The position numbers were made by a program, and so were the translations under genes. From Mycolicibacterium elephantis DSM 44368 (GTDB lineage Bacteria > Actinomycetota > Actinomycetes > Mycobacteriales > Mycobacteriaceae), in contig NZ_ATDN01000032.1 of assembly GCF_004014805.1 (NCBI RefSeq), positions 1 through 35,430 on the forward strand: a stretch of 35,430 nucleotides of DNA. Direction: 5' to 3'. Position 1 is the stretch's first letter. Every line of letters starts with the position of its first letter. Below the pieces are notes generated by a model. It was not told where the DNA came from. It saw nothing but the letters and a program-made list of their open reading frames with translations, and made no database searches. Positions 6,767 to 14,683 of the stretch are shown here, one piece after another.

Positions 6767-8842
6767 GTGGCCCTCATTCCGTTGAACCTGTTCGTTTCCC
6801 ACAACGGCAAGTCCAAGCGTCAGCATGTGACATGCCTCTACAAGTGCGGCGATGCCTGCTCCAAGCCGGTACCCAACACCAGCGACAACGAGTACTTCGG
6901 CGACGTCGTCAAAGCCGTCTCGCGGCGCTCCGTACTGCGGGCGAGCGGCATCGCGGTGCTGGCGGTCGGCGCGGGCTCGGCATTGGCCGCGTGCGGCACC
7001 GACGATCCGCCCGCTGCCGCGCCGACGTCGTCGGCGGCGCCCCCCGATCCGCCGGTCGGTATGCGGTTCGCTTCGGTCCCCCCTAACAGCGAAGACGTCG
7101 TCGTCATCCCTGAGGGCTACGAGCAGTCCGTGGTGATCAGCTGGGGCGACCCGATCCTCGACGGCGCACCGCAATTCGACGTCAACAACCAGACGGGTGC
7201 CGCGCAACGCGGCCAATTCGGCTTCAACAACGACTTCGCCGGGTTGCTCCCGATCCCGGCTGATTTGGCTGGTCAGCCCAACCGCTTCCTACTGGTGACC
7301 AACTTCGAGTACGTCGACCCGATCTTCATGTTCCCCGGCTTCGACAAGCCCACTCGCGAGCAATTCGACGTCGAGATCGCCGCAGTCGGCATGGGCGTCG
7401 TCGAGGTCGAGCGCACACCGCAAGGTCTGAAGCCCGTCATGGGCCGCTACAACCGGCGCATCACCGCCGACACCCCGCACACGCTGACGGGTCCCGCAGC
7501 GGGCACCGACTTCGTCAAGACCGCCGCGGACCCGACCGGGCGCACGGTGGCGGGCACGTTCGCCAACTGCGCCGGTGGTGTAACCCCCTGGGGCACAGTG
7601 CTGTCGGGCGAAGAGAATTTCCAGGACTACTTCGGCGCCGCCGAAGGCTCCCCGAAGCCGGGTCCCGTCGACACCGACCGGTTGGATCGGTACGGCATCT
7701 CTCTGGAGCCGACCGCGTTGCTGTGGGAGACCTTCGACCCCCGTTTCGATCTGACCAAGACACCCAACGAGCCCAACCGGTTCGGCTACGTCGTCGAACT
7801 CAACCCGTGGGATCCGACGTCGACGCCGGTCAAGCATTCCGCGATGGGCCGACTCAAGCACGAGGGCGCAAACGTCTACGTCACCGACGACGGTTCCGTC
7901 GTCGCCTACACCGGAGACGACGAGCGCTTCGATTACATGTACAAGTTCGTCTCCAGCCGCAAGGTGCAGCCGGGAACCGAACCGGCGGCGATGGCCAACA
8001 ACATGGCGATCCTCGACGAGGGCACGCTGTATGTGGCCAAGCTGTCCAGCGACGTGCCCGCCGATGAGATCGACGGCTCCGGTAGGCCGCCATCGGGCGG
8101 TTCCTTCCGCGGCACGGGCACCTGGTTGCCGCTGCTGCGATCCGGCCCGGAAGGTCGCGCCGAGTCGCTGGTCGACGGCTTCTCGCCGGTGGAGGTCGCC
8201 GTCTTCACCCGAATGGCCGCCGACAAGGTCGGCGCCACCAAGATGGACCGGCCGGAAGACGTCGAGGCCAACCCGAAGACCGGCAAGGTCTACGTTGCGC
8301 TGACCAACAACGACGAGCGCGGCGCCGACGGCGAACCAGGGCCCGATGCGGCCAATCCGCGCAACGACAACAAGAGCGGGCAGATCCTCGAGATCACCGA
8401 CGACCACGCCGGTACGAACTTCACCTGGGAACTGCTGCTGGTGTGCGGGGATCCGGCGGCCGCCGACACCTACTACGGCGGGTTCGACAAGACCAAGGTC
8501 AGCCCGATCTCCTGCCCGGACAATCTGGCCTTCGACAGTCACGGCAACCTGTGGATCTCCACCGACGGCAACGCGCTGGACTCCAACGACGGGTTGTTCG
8601 CCGTCGCGCTGAACGGGCCGAACCGCGGCGAGACCAAGCAGTTCCTCACCGTTCCGCTCGGTGCGGAGACGTGCGGTCCCGTAGTCACCGACGACCTTGT
8701 CACCGTGTGCGTCCAGCATCCGGGTGAGCACGACGACAACAGCATCGACGCCCCGCTGTCGCGCTGGCCCGAGGGCGGCAACGGCACGGCGCGGCCGTCG
8801 GTGGTTGCGGTGTGGAAGTCGAACGGGAATATCGGTGTCTAG
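6767..8842 (+). CDS. PhoX-family (DUF839) phosphatase-like Tat lipoprotein
   Basis: 691 aa. Residues 1-50 carry the leader typical of this family, with CLYKCGDACS and PNTSDNEYFGD. The twin-arginine motif SRRSVLRAS (Arg53-Arg54), a hydrophobic stretch and a lipobox LAAC (Cys76) follow, so the folded protein is probably exported by Tat and lipid-anchored outside the membrane. The rest is the DUF839 beta-propeller. It has acidic, glycine-rich loops (for example GYNRR, GEENFQDYFG, DRPEDVEANPKTGKVYVALTNN) like those that bind calcium and iron in PhoX phosphatases. Phosphomonoesterase activity is inferred from family. The GTG start at 6767 is chosen from the promoter; an in-frame GTG 20 codons later is an alternative. 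Confidence 0.9.
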   Translation: MALIPLNLFVSHNGKSKRQHVTCLYKCGDACSKPVPNTSDNEYFGDVVKAVSRRSVLRASGIAVLAVGAGSALAACGTDDPPAAAPTSSAAPPDPPVGMRFASVPPNSEDVVVIPEGYEQSVVISWGDPILDGAPQFDVNNQTGAAQRGQFGFNNDFAGLLPIPADLAGQPNRFLLVTNFEYVDPIFMFPGFDKPTREQFDVEIAAVGMGVVEVERTPQGLKPVMGRYNRRITADTPHTLTGPAAGTDFVKTAADPTGRTVAGTFANCAGGVTPWGTVLSGEENFQDYFGAAEGSPKPGPVDTDRLDRYGISLEPTALLWETFDPRFDLTKTPNEPNRFGYVVELNPWDPTSTPVKHSAMGRLKHEGANVYVTDDGSVVAYTGDDERFDYMYKFVSSRKVQPGTEPAAMANNMAILDEGTLYVAKLSSDVPADEIDGSGRPPSGGSFRGTGTWLPLLRSGPEGRAESLVDGFSPVEVAVFTRMAADKVGATKMDRPEDVEANPKTGKVYVALTNNDERGADGEPGPDAANPRNDNKSGQILEITDDHAGTNFTWELLLVCGDPAAADTYYGGFDKTKVSPISCPDNLAFDSHGNLWISTDGNALDSNDGLFAVALNGPNRGETKQFLTVPLGAETCGPVVTDDLVTVCVQHPGEHDDNSIDAPLSRWPEGGNGTARPSVVAVWKSNGNIGV

Positions 8843-8869
8843 CGTGCACTAGCTTAGCTAGCGACGAAA

Positions 8870-8894
8870 GCGGCGGCGCTAGAAGCGCCGCCGC
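8870..8894. terminator. Strong hairpin between convergent genes
   Basis: An 11-bp perfect GC-rich stem GCGGCGGCGCT / AGCGCCGCCGC closes a 3-nt AGA loop. It lies 27 bp past the PhoX-like stop and 17 bp past the stop of the minus-strand small secreted gene, so it could terminate both. There is no U-tract, as is usual in mycobacteria. A smaller stem CTAGC/GCTAG (8849-8861) precedes it. Confidence 0.8.
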
Positions 8895-8911
8895 TGCTCG
8901 CCGCCGTAAAC

Positions 8912-9157
8912 TCAGCTGTCCCAGTAACTTCCGCTGTCGACGCTGTCGTAGAGGCCGTGGAACTCCTGCGGGATGTTCAGCTGCATCGGCCCCTCGAGAT
9001 ACGGGACATCGGCCGAGAGTTGGACATTCACGCTCGCCGGGTGCGGCGCTGCGACAACGGGTCCGACGCCGGCGTGAGCGGCGCCCGCCCCCGCGACCCC
9101 GAGACCGGTGAGCGCGGCGCCCATGGTCAGCACCTTCCAAGTGGCCGTGCGTTTCAT
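8912..9157 (-). CDS. Small secreted protein of unknown function
   Basis: 81 aa. Residues 1 to about 29 form a Sec signal peptide: basic MKRTATWK, a hydrophobic Gly/Ala-rich core, and cleavage after AHA. The mature part is about 52 residues, Pro/Val-rich then acidic and aromatic (SADVPYLEG, QEFHGLYDS, SGSYWDS at the end), with no cysteines. The ATG at 9157 has a clear AAGGAG Shine-Dalgarno (minus strand, 9163-9168), spaced 5 nt. I do not recognise a family. It converges on the PhoX-like gene and lies downstream of the APH-like gene, 94 bp after it. Confidence 0.8.
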   Translation of the reverse strand: MKRTATWKVLTMGAALTGLGVAGAGAAHAGVGPVVAAPHPASVNVQLSADVPYLEGPMQLNIPQEFHGLYDSVDSGSYWDS

Positions 9158-9251
9158 TGTGTGCTCCTTCTTCGTGGATGGGTCGTTCCCCCGACATGTC
9201 CAATTTCTCGTGCTGCCGTGAAGGCAGAAGGAGAGCAAGATGAGCGTCTTC

Positions 9252-10436
9252 TCATCCGGCGCTCGCCAGCCATTTCTTCGCCAGTTCGAGCCGCGCCACG
9301 GTGTGCTCGGGCCAGCGGGGGTGCTGGATGCGGAACGGGCCGGTGGCCAGGCCGAGCAGCGCCGCGGCGGTGCGCTGCCGTAGCTGCCGAGGCGGAACCC
9401 GTCGATCAGCGTGGGCCAGCACCTCGGCCGCGTACCGTCCCGCGGTCGGATGCCATTGGTCGTCGAGATCCAGCCCCGACAGGTGCGCGAGCAGCATCGC
9501 CCACTCGTCGATACGTTCACCGGGTCCTGCGGTGTCCAAATCGACCAACCCGGTGATCCGTTCACCGCGGGTCAGCAGTTGGCCCTCGTAGAAGTCGCCG
9601 TGCACCGGCACCACCGGCCCCGGCGTCTCCTCGACGGTGTGCAGCGCGTCGACGAGGTCGTCCAGTTCGGCCAGCACCGCAGGCTCGTCGGCCGCGGCCC
9701 ACCGCAGCGCCGCCGCATTGTCGTCGACGAGCTGCAGATGCGAGCGTCGCCGCGGCATCGCCGTCAGCTCGGCGGGCAGCGCGTCCAACAGCGCTTCCAG
9801 CGCCTCGGGCGGCGGCGCAACGGCGCCGTCGGCGAGCACGCTGCGCAGCGGCGTTCCCGGCGCTTCGGGCAGCACGATCATCCCGTCCGCGCTGAACCCC
9901 GCCACCGGCGGAACCGGCAGGTGCGCGCTGGCCAGGTCATGACGGGCACGCACGTGCGTCGCCGCCGAGGGCCTCACCACCTTGAGAAACCACGTGCGTT
10001 CGCTGTCACGCACCTGAAGCACCGCGCGCTGCGCGGGCCGGTACGCACGTACCCGGATATCGGTCACTTCCGTTGTGCCCAACCCGAGTTCGCGAAGCAC
10101 CCCCGGGTCGGTGGCCGCCGCGAGCGCAGGCAACGCCGGATCCTGCGGCCACCGCCAGATGCCGATCTCCACCGGTTCACCGAGATGCTCGCCGGCGACC
10201 ACGGCGGCGCCCTGCGGGATGTGGCTACCGGTGGTGGCGGCAAGAATCTCCGTCGTGCGGCTGCCGTCGGCGCGACGCACGGCCGCCCAGTACATGACGG
10301 TCGCCGCACCGCTCGGCCGCACGTTGACGTGCCCGGGCTGCAGGTGTTCGAGCTCGCCGCCGTACTGCGCGAGGGCAGCGGCCAGCACGTCGGGTGCGTG
10401 CGGGCCCAGTAGGAGGTTCAACGCCGGTGAAGCCAT
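9252..10436 (-). CDS. APH-fold phosphotransferase
   Basis: 394 aa. The C-terminal half has an aminoglycoside phosphotransferase/choline-kinase fold: the Brenner motif VHGDFYEGQ (His279, Asp281) and the metal-binding DLDTAG about 20 residues later. An N-lobe strand (AVLQVRDSERTWFLKVVRP) carries the probable ATP lysine. Usual families have Asn five residues after the catalytic Asp; here the HGDxxxxQ form carries Gln. The substrate is unknown; such mycobacterial proteins are not automatically resistance enzymes. The ATG at 10436 has no obvious Shine-Dalgarno or -10 box at leaderless spacing. It is divergent from the LLM monooxygenase gene across a spacer holding a strong palindrome. Confidence 0.85.
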   Translation of the reverse strand: MASPALNLLLGPHAPDVLAAALAQYGGELEHLQPGHVNVRPSGAATVMYWAAVRRADGSRTTEILAATTGSHIPQGAAVVAGEHLGEPVEIGIWRWPQDPALPALAAATDPGVLRELGLGTTEVTDIRVRAYRPAQRAVLQVRDSERTWFLKVVRPSAATHVRARHDLASAHLPVPPVAGFSADGMIVLPEAPGTPLRSVLADGAVAPPPEALEALLDALPAELTAMPRRRSHLQLVDDNAAALRWAAADEPAVLAELDDLVDALHTVEETPGPVVPVHGDFYEGQLLTRGERITGLVDLDTAGPGERIDEWAMLLAHLSGLDLDDQWHPTAGRYAAEVLAHADRRVPPRQLRQRTAAALLGLATGPFRIQHPRWPEHTVARLELAKKWLASAG

Positions 10437-10479
10437 GACACCAAGGGTGGTCGCCGACGCGGAATCGCAGATGAACGTC

Positions 10480-10499
10480 AGATGAGAGTACTCTCATCT
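10480..10499. promoter_or_regulatory. Perfect 20-bp palindromic operator candidate
   Basis: AGATGAGAGTACTCTCATCT is perfectly self-complementary and sits in the 83-bp divergent spacer. It covers the expected -35 position of the LLM gene (its -10 box is at 10511-10516). A secondary half-site pair, CATCTC at 10495-10500 and GAGATG at 10517-10522, repeats the outer motif across the promoter. The GntR gene immediately downstream is the obvious candidate regulator. Confidence 0.78.
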
Positions 10500-10510
10500 C
10501 AGCGCGCAAG

Positions 10511-10516
10511 TACGTT
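10511..10516 (+). promoter_or_regulatory. -10 hexamer TACGTT of the LLM gene
   Basis: Fits TAnnnT. A leaderless start would coincide with GTG 10523, one codon inside the ATG at 10520. Confidence 0.5.
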
Positions 10517-10519
10517 GAG

Positions 10520-11314
10520 ATGGTGAGCTTCCCCATCCGCATCGGTGTGCAACTACAGCCGCAACATTCCCCGCAATACCACTACATCCGCGACGCGGTG
10601 CGTCGCTGTGATGACCTGGGCGTCGACGTCGCGTTCAACTGGGACCACTTCTTCCCGCTGTACGGCGATCCCGAAGGAGCGCACTACGAATGCTGGACGA
10701 TGCTGGGCGCCTGGGCCGAGCAGACCTCCCGCATCGAGATCGGCGCGCTGGTGTCGTGCAACTCGTACCGCAACCCCGAGCTGCTGGCCGACATGGCCCG
10801 CACCGTCGACCACCTCAGCGACGGGCGGTTGATCCTGGGCGTCGGGTCGGGCTGGAAACAGAAGGATTACGACGAGTACGGCTACGAGTTCGGCACCGCG
10901 GGCAGCCGGCTCGACGACCTGGCCACCGGGCTGCCCCGCATCGCGTCGCGGATGGCCAAGCTGAACCCGCCGCCCACCCGCAACATCCCCGTGCTGATCG
11001 GTGGCGAGGGTGAACGCAAGACGCTGCGGCTGGTGGCCCGTCACGCCGACATCTGGCACACCTTCAGCGGCAGCGCCGGATACCCCCGCAAGGCCGAGAT
11101 CCTGGCGCGGCACTGTTCGGACGTCAGCCGCGACCCCGATGCGATCGAGCGGTCAGCGGGCGTGTCCGGCAAGACCATCGAGGCGTTGCTCGCCGAAGCC
11201 GACGCGCTCGCCGACCTCGGGGTCACCCTGCTCACCGTCGGCGCCAACGGACCCGACTACGACCTCACCGAGGCCGAGGCGCTGTGCCGGTGGCGAGACC
11301 GGCGCCAGGGCTGA
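10520..11314 (+). CDS. LLM-class (luciferase-like) flavin/F420 monooxygenase (Rv0044c-like)
   Basis: 264 aa TIM-barrel of the bacterial-luciferase superfamily. Recognisable elements are the N-terminal strand IRIGVQLQPQ, the DVAFNWDHFFPLYG segment, NSYRNPELLADMARTVDHLSDGRLILGVGSGW, and the later GGEGERKT loop that contacts the cofactor phosphate in related F420 enzymes. The substrate is unknown. The start is either ATG 10520 or GTG 10523. A GntR gene follows on the same strand after 60 bp, and an operator-like palindrome precedes it. Confidence 0.9.
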   Translation: MVSFPIRIGVQLQPQHSPQYHYIRDAVRRCDDLGVDVAFNWDHFFPLYGDPEGAHYECWTMLGAWAEQTSRIEIGALVSCNSYRNPELLADMARTVDHLSDGRLILGVGSGWKQKDYDEYGYEFGTAGSRLDDLATGLPRIASRMAKLNPPPTRNIPVLIGGEGERKTLRLVARHADIWHTFSGSAGYPRKAEILARHCSDVSRDPDAIERSAGVSGKTIEALLAEADALADLGVTLLTVGANGPDYDLTEAEALCRWRDRRQG

Positions 11315-11374
11315 GCACACCGAACCGGCGGATCGGCTTCATGCATGCGAGAAGCGTGAGACACTGTCGCGGCC

Positions 11375-12055
11375 ATGCCCAAAAAGTATGGGGTCAAAGA
11401 GAAAGACCTCGTCGTCTCGTATGTGGTCAACCTGATACTCACCGGCAAACTGCGCTCGGGTGACCGGATCGACCGCAACGAGATCGCGCGCGCCCTCGGC
11501 CTGTCCCGGGTGCCCATCCAAGAGGCCGTGGTGCAACTCGAACACGACGGAATTCTGTCCACGCTGTACCACCGCGGCGCCTACGTAGAACCGTTCGACG
11601 AGTCCGTGGTGCGGGAACACCACGAGGTGTACGGCGTGCTCAACGGGATCGTGGCCGCCCGCGCCGCGGCCGACCAGAACCCCGCGATCCTCGAGGAACT
11701 CGACCGGCTGCTCGACGTCATGCGCAACAACCCGGAGTCGCGCGCCTTCAACGAAGCGGGCTGGGAATTCCGGCGGGTCATCAACGACAAGTACGCCGGG
11801 CCGCGGCTGCTGGCGCTGATCCGCGCGTCGCAGGCGCTGGTGCCGCGCGCGTTCTGGGGGGCCTACCAGGGCAGCCACCACGAGATGCTGCCGTTCTACG
11901 AGGACGAGGTCGCGGCCATCCATCGCGGCGACGTCGAGGCGGCGCGCGCGGCGTGCGCCGAGCGATCCGAGGTGATGGCCAAGATCATGATCTCGGAGCT
12001 GGTGCGCCGTGGGGTCTTCACCCCGTCGGCGCACCCGGCGTTGCGTTCCAATTGA
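11375..12055 (+). CDS. GntR-family regulator, FadR/FCD type (Rv0043c-like)
   Basis: 226 aa. The N-terminal winged helix (about residues 12-75) has the GntR pattern GKLRSGDRIDRNEIARALGLSRVPIQEAVVQLEHDGIL. The all-helical C-terminal domain (about 85-215) resembles FCD ligand-binding domains, which usually hold a metal and a small carboxylate; the metal residues are not assigned here. Transcribed with the LLM gene or from a weak promoter upstream (GACACT, 9 nt from the ATG). The likely target is the palindrome at 10480-10499. Confidence 0.92.
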   Translation: MPKKYGVKEKDLVVSYVVNLILTGKLRSGDRIDRNEIARALGLSRVPIQEAVVQLEHDGILSTLYHRGAYVEPFDESVVREHHEVYGVLNGIVAARAAADQNPAILEELDRLLDVMRNNPESRAFNEAGWEFRRVINDKYAGPRLLALIRASQALVPRAFWGAYQGSHHEMLPFYEDEVAAIHRGDVEAARAACAERSEVMAKIMISELVRRGVFTPSAHPALRSN

Positions 12056-12067
12056 GTTGAAGGCAGC

Positions 12068-12083
12068 GCCGCGGCGCCGCGGC
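12068..12083. terminator. GC-only palindrome after the GntR gene
   Basis: GCCGCGGCGCCGCGGC is a perfect 16-bp palindrome. It begins 12 bp after the GntR stop and ends 4 bp before the next -10 box. It can fold in RNA only with a small unpaired centre, so it is a modest terminator or pause signal; a protein site is also possible. Confidence 0.45.
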
Positions 12084-12087
12084 TCGC

Positions 12088-12093
12088 TACGTT
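12088..12093 (+). promoter_or_regulatory. -10 hexamer TACGTT, leaderless promoter of the ABC transporter operon
   Basis: Fits TAnnnT, 6 nt before the ATG at 12100. No Shine-Dalgarno is present. Confidence 0.6.
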
Positions 12094-12099
12094 GCAGGA

Positions 12100-13863
12100 A
12101 TGAAGGCAACCGTCGTAGCGCTGATCGCGTTGTTGATCGCCGGCATGGGTTTGGCTCCCCCGGTACGGGCACAGGTCGACCAGTGCGCGCCGCCGGGGAT
12201 CGCCAGCGCCAGCGCACTGCCCACGAACCTGTCGGCGGCGGCCAAGGGCCCCGAGGAGGACCGCTACACCACGGCCACCGTCGTGCCGCTGGACACCGTC
12301 GATGTCGGCGCCCTCGGTCTGAGCACGCCGGGCACGTTGACCGTCGGCACGCTCTCCGACGCGCCGCCGAGCATCTGCATCGACTCGGCTGGCCAGTTCA
12401 CCGGTTTCGACAACGAGCTGCTGCGTGCGATCGCCGAGAAGCTGGGCCTGCGGATCAACTTCGTAGGCACCGAGTTCTCCGGGCTGCTGGCGCAGGTGGC
12501 GTCACGGCGCTTCGACGTCGGCTCGTCGTCGATCACCACGACCGAGGCGCGTCGCCGCACCGTCGGATTCACCAACGGCTACGACTTCGGTTACTTCTCG
12601 CTCGTCGTGCCCGCCGGGTCGGCGATCACCGGGTTCGGCGACCTCGCCGCCGGCCAGCGCATCGGCGTCGTGCAGGGCACCGTGCAGGAGTCCTACGTCG
12701 TCGACACCCTGGGCCTGCAGCCGGTGATCTATCCCGACTACAACACCGTGTACGCCAGCCTGAAATCCCGTCAGCTCGACGCGTGGGTGGCGCCGTCGCA
12801 GCAGGCCGAAGGCACGGTGCAGCCGGGCGACCCCGCCGAGATCATCGAGAACACCTTCAGCTTGGACAACTTCATCGCCTACGCGGTGGCCAGGGAGAAC
12901 CAACCGCTCATCGACGCGTTGAACGCGGGCCTGGACGCGGTGATCGCCGACGGCACCTGGGCGCGGCTGTATTCCGACTGGGTGCCGCGCGCGCTGCCGC
13001 CGGGCTGGAAGCCGGGCTCGAAGGCGTCCCCGACGCCACAACTGCCCGACTTCGACGCGATCGCCGCGCAGCAGCAGGGGTCCGACACCAGCGGACCCGC
13101 ACAGCAGAAATCGACGCTGTCCCAACTGAAAGACTCGTTCTTGGACTGGAGCCTGTACAAGCAGGCGATCCCGGTCCTGTTCTCCACCGGCCTGCCCAAC
13201 ACGCTGATCCTCACGATCTGCGCGTCGGTGATCGGGCTGGTGCTCGGCATGGTGCTGGCCGTGGCCGGGATCTCGCGGCACCGCCTGTTGCGGTGGCCGG
13301 CGCGGGTGTACACCGACATCTTCCGCGGGCTGCCCGAGGTGGTGATCATCCTGCTGATCGGTCTCGGGCTCGGTCCGGTGGTCGGTGATCTGACCGGCAA
13401 CAACCCGTTTCCGCTCGGCATCGCCGCGCTGGGGCTGATGGCGGCCGCCTACGTCGGGGAGATCTTCCGGTCCGGCATCCAAAGCGTGGAGGCCGGCCAG
13501 CTGGAAGCGTCGCGGGCGCTTGGCTTTTCGTACTCGGCGTCGATGCGACTGGTGGTGGTGCCGCAGGGCGTCCGGCGGGTGCTGCCCGCCCTGATGAACC
13601 AGTTCATCTCGCTGCTCAAGGCGTCATCGCTGGTGTACTTCCTGGGGTTGGTGGCCGATCAGCGTGAGCTGTTTCAGGTCGGCCGCGACCTCAACGCGCA
13701 GACCGGGAACCTGTCCCCGCTCGTCGCCGCGGGCCTGTTCTATCTGGCGTTGACCGTGCCGCTGACCCATCTGGTGAACCACATCGACGCCCGGTTGCGG
13801 CGCGGCCGGCCGCCAGCCGAGGAGGACCCGCTCGAGCTGTCGACATCACAGGAGATGATCTGA
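12100..13863 (+). CDS. Fused substrate-binding protein and permease of a polar amino acid ABC transporter
   Basis: 587 aa joining two normally separate subunits. A signal peptide (1-24, cleavage after VRA) precedes a type-2 periplasmic binding domain (about 75-310; GTLTVGTLSDAPPSICID, FDNELLRAIAEKLGL, SSSITTTEARRRTVGFTN). A Pro/Gln linker leads to a HisM/GlnP-type permease domain (about 345-575) with TM helices near 365-390 and 410-430 and the EAA-type loop QLEASRALGFS that docks the ATPase. The fusion tethers one binding domain to each permease copy. The stop overlaps the ATPase start by 1 bp, so the two are coupled. The substrate, probably an amino acid such as glutamine or glutamate, cannot be fixed from sequence. 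Confidence 0.93.
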   Translation: MKATVVALIALLIAGMGLAPPVRAQVDQCAPPGIASASALPTNLSAAAKGPEEDRYTTATVVPLDTVDVGALGLSTPGTLTVGTLSDAPPSICIDSAGQFTGFDNELLRAIAEKLGLRINFVGTEFSGLLAQVASRRFDVGSSSITTTEARRRTVGFTNGYDFGYFSLVVPAGSAITGFGDLAAGQRIGVVQGTVQESYVVDTLGLQPVIYPDYNTVYASLKSRQLDAWVAPSQQAEGTVQPGDPAEIIENTFSLDNFIAYAVARENQPLIDALNAGLDAVIADGTWARLYSDWVPRALPPGWKPGSKASPTPQLPDFDAIAAQQQGSDTSGPAQQKSTLSQLKDSFLDWSLYKQAIPVLFSTGLPNTLILTICASVIGLVLGMVLAVAGISRHRLLRWPARVYTDIFRGLPEVVIILLIGLGLGPVVGDLTGNNPFPLGIAALGLMAAAYVGEIFRSGIQSVEAGQLEASRALGFSYSASMRLVVVPQGVRRVLPALMNQFISLLKASSLVYFLGLVADQRELFQVGRDLNAQTGNLSPLVAAGLFYLALTVPLTHLVNHIDARLRRGRPPAEEDPLELSTSQEMI

Positions 13864-14627
13864 TGGCGCGCACGCGAGGAACAAAAGGGCCCGTAGAGTT
13901 TGCGCCGGTATCGTTGGCCGCCAACGACATTCACCTGTCGTTCGGGCCGAACCCGGTGCTGCGCGGCGTGCATCTCGACGTGCCGGCCGGCTCCACCGCG
14001 GCGGTGATCGGACCGTCGGGGTCGGGCAAGTCCACACTGCTGCGGACGTTGAACCGGCTCTACGAACCCGACCGCGGCGACATCCTGCTCGACGGGCGTT
14101 CGGTGCTCAAGGACAACCCCGACCAGTTGCGTCAGCGCATCGGGATGGTGTTTCAGAGCTTCAACCTGTTTCCGCACCGCAGCGTGCTGGACAACGTGAC
14201 GCTGGCGCCGCGCAAGCTCAAACGCCTCAGCGCCGACGAGGCCCGCGAGCTCGGAATGGCCCAGTTGGAGCGGGTCGGGTTACGCCACAAGGCCGATGTG
14301 CGGCCGACGACTCTATCGGGTGGCCAACAGCAGCGCGTCGCGATCGCCAGAGCCTTGGCGATGGCGCCGCAGGTGATGTTCTTCGACGAGGCCACGTCGG
14401 CGCTGGATCCCGAGCTGGTGAAGGGCATCCTGGCGCTCATCGCCGACCTGGGCGCCGACGGGATGACGATGGTCGTGGTGACACATGAGATGGGGTTCGC
14501 CCGCTCGACGTCGGACTCCGTGGTGTTCATGGATCACGGACAGGTGGTCGAATCGGGCCCGCCCGAGCAGATCTTCGAGGCCGCAGAGACCGACCGGCTG
14601 CAGCGATTCCTGTCTCAAGTTCTGTGA
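13863..14627 (+). CDS. Polar amino acid ABC transporter ATPase (GlnQ type)
   Basis: 254 aa, complete nucleotide-binding domain: Walker A GPSGSGKST (50-58), Q-loop GMVFQSFNLFPH, signature LSGGQQQR (from 151), Walker B VMFFDEATSALD (Asp175-Glu176), and H-loop VVVTHEMGFAR. The sequence following the Q-loop is typical of the polar amino acid family. Residues 1-18 form a short unconserved lead. The ATG overlaps the permease stop by 1 bp (TGATG), so translation is coupled. Together the two genes form a complete importer. Confidence 0.95.
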   Translation: MARTRGTKGPVEFAPVSLAANDIHLSFGPNPVLRGVHLDVPAGSTAAVIGPSGSGKSTLLRTLNRLYEPDRGDILLDGRSVLKDNPDQLRQRIGMVFQSFNLFPHRSVLDNVTLAPRKLKRLSADEARELGMAQLERVGLRHKADVRPTTLSGGQQQRVAIARALAMAPQVMFFDEATSALDPELVKGILALIADLGADGMTMVVVTHEMGFARSTSDSVVFMDHGQVVESGPPEQIFEAAETDRLQRFLSQVL

Positions 14628-14669
14628 GATGAAATCCGCCGTCATCGAACGTGGCAGGCTCAGACAGGT

Positions 14670-14675
14670 TAGACT
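14670..14675 (+). promoter_or_regulatory. -10 hexamer TAGACT, leaderless promoter of the marR gene
   Basis: Fits TAnnnT and ends 8 nt before the ATG at 14684. It supports that start over an upstream in-frame start at 14651. Confidence 0.55.
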
Positions 14676-14683
14676 GCCGAATT

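Noticed and set aside
9121..9200. GGGGGAAC upstream of the small secreted gene as an ECF sigma -35 site
   Set aside because: No matching -10 element at about 16 nt spacing, so the GGAAC match is probably chance.
9252..10436. APH-like gene as an aminoglycoside resistance gene
   Set aside because: Only the general kinase fold is visible; nothing ties it to an antibiotic substrate.
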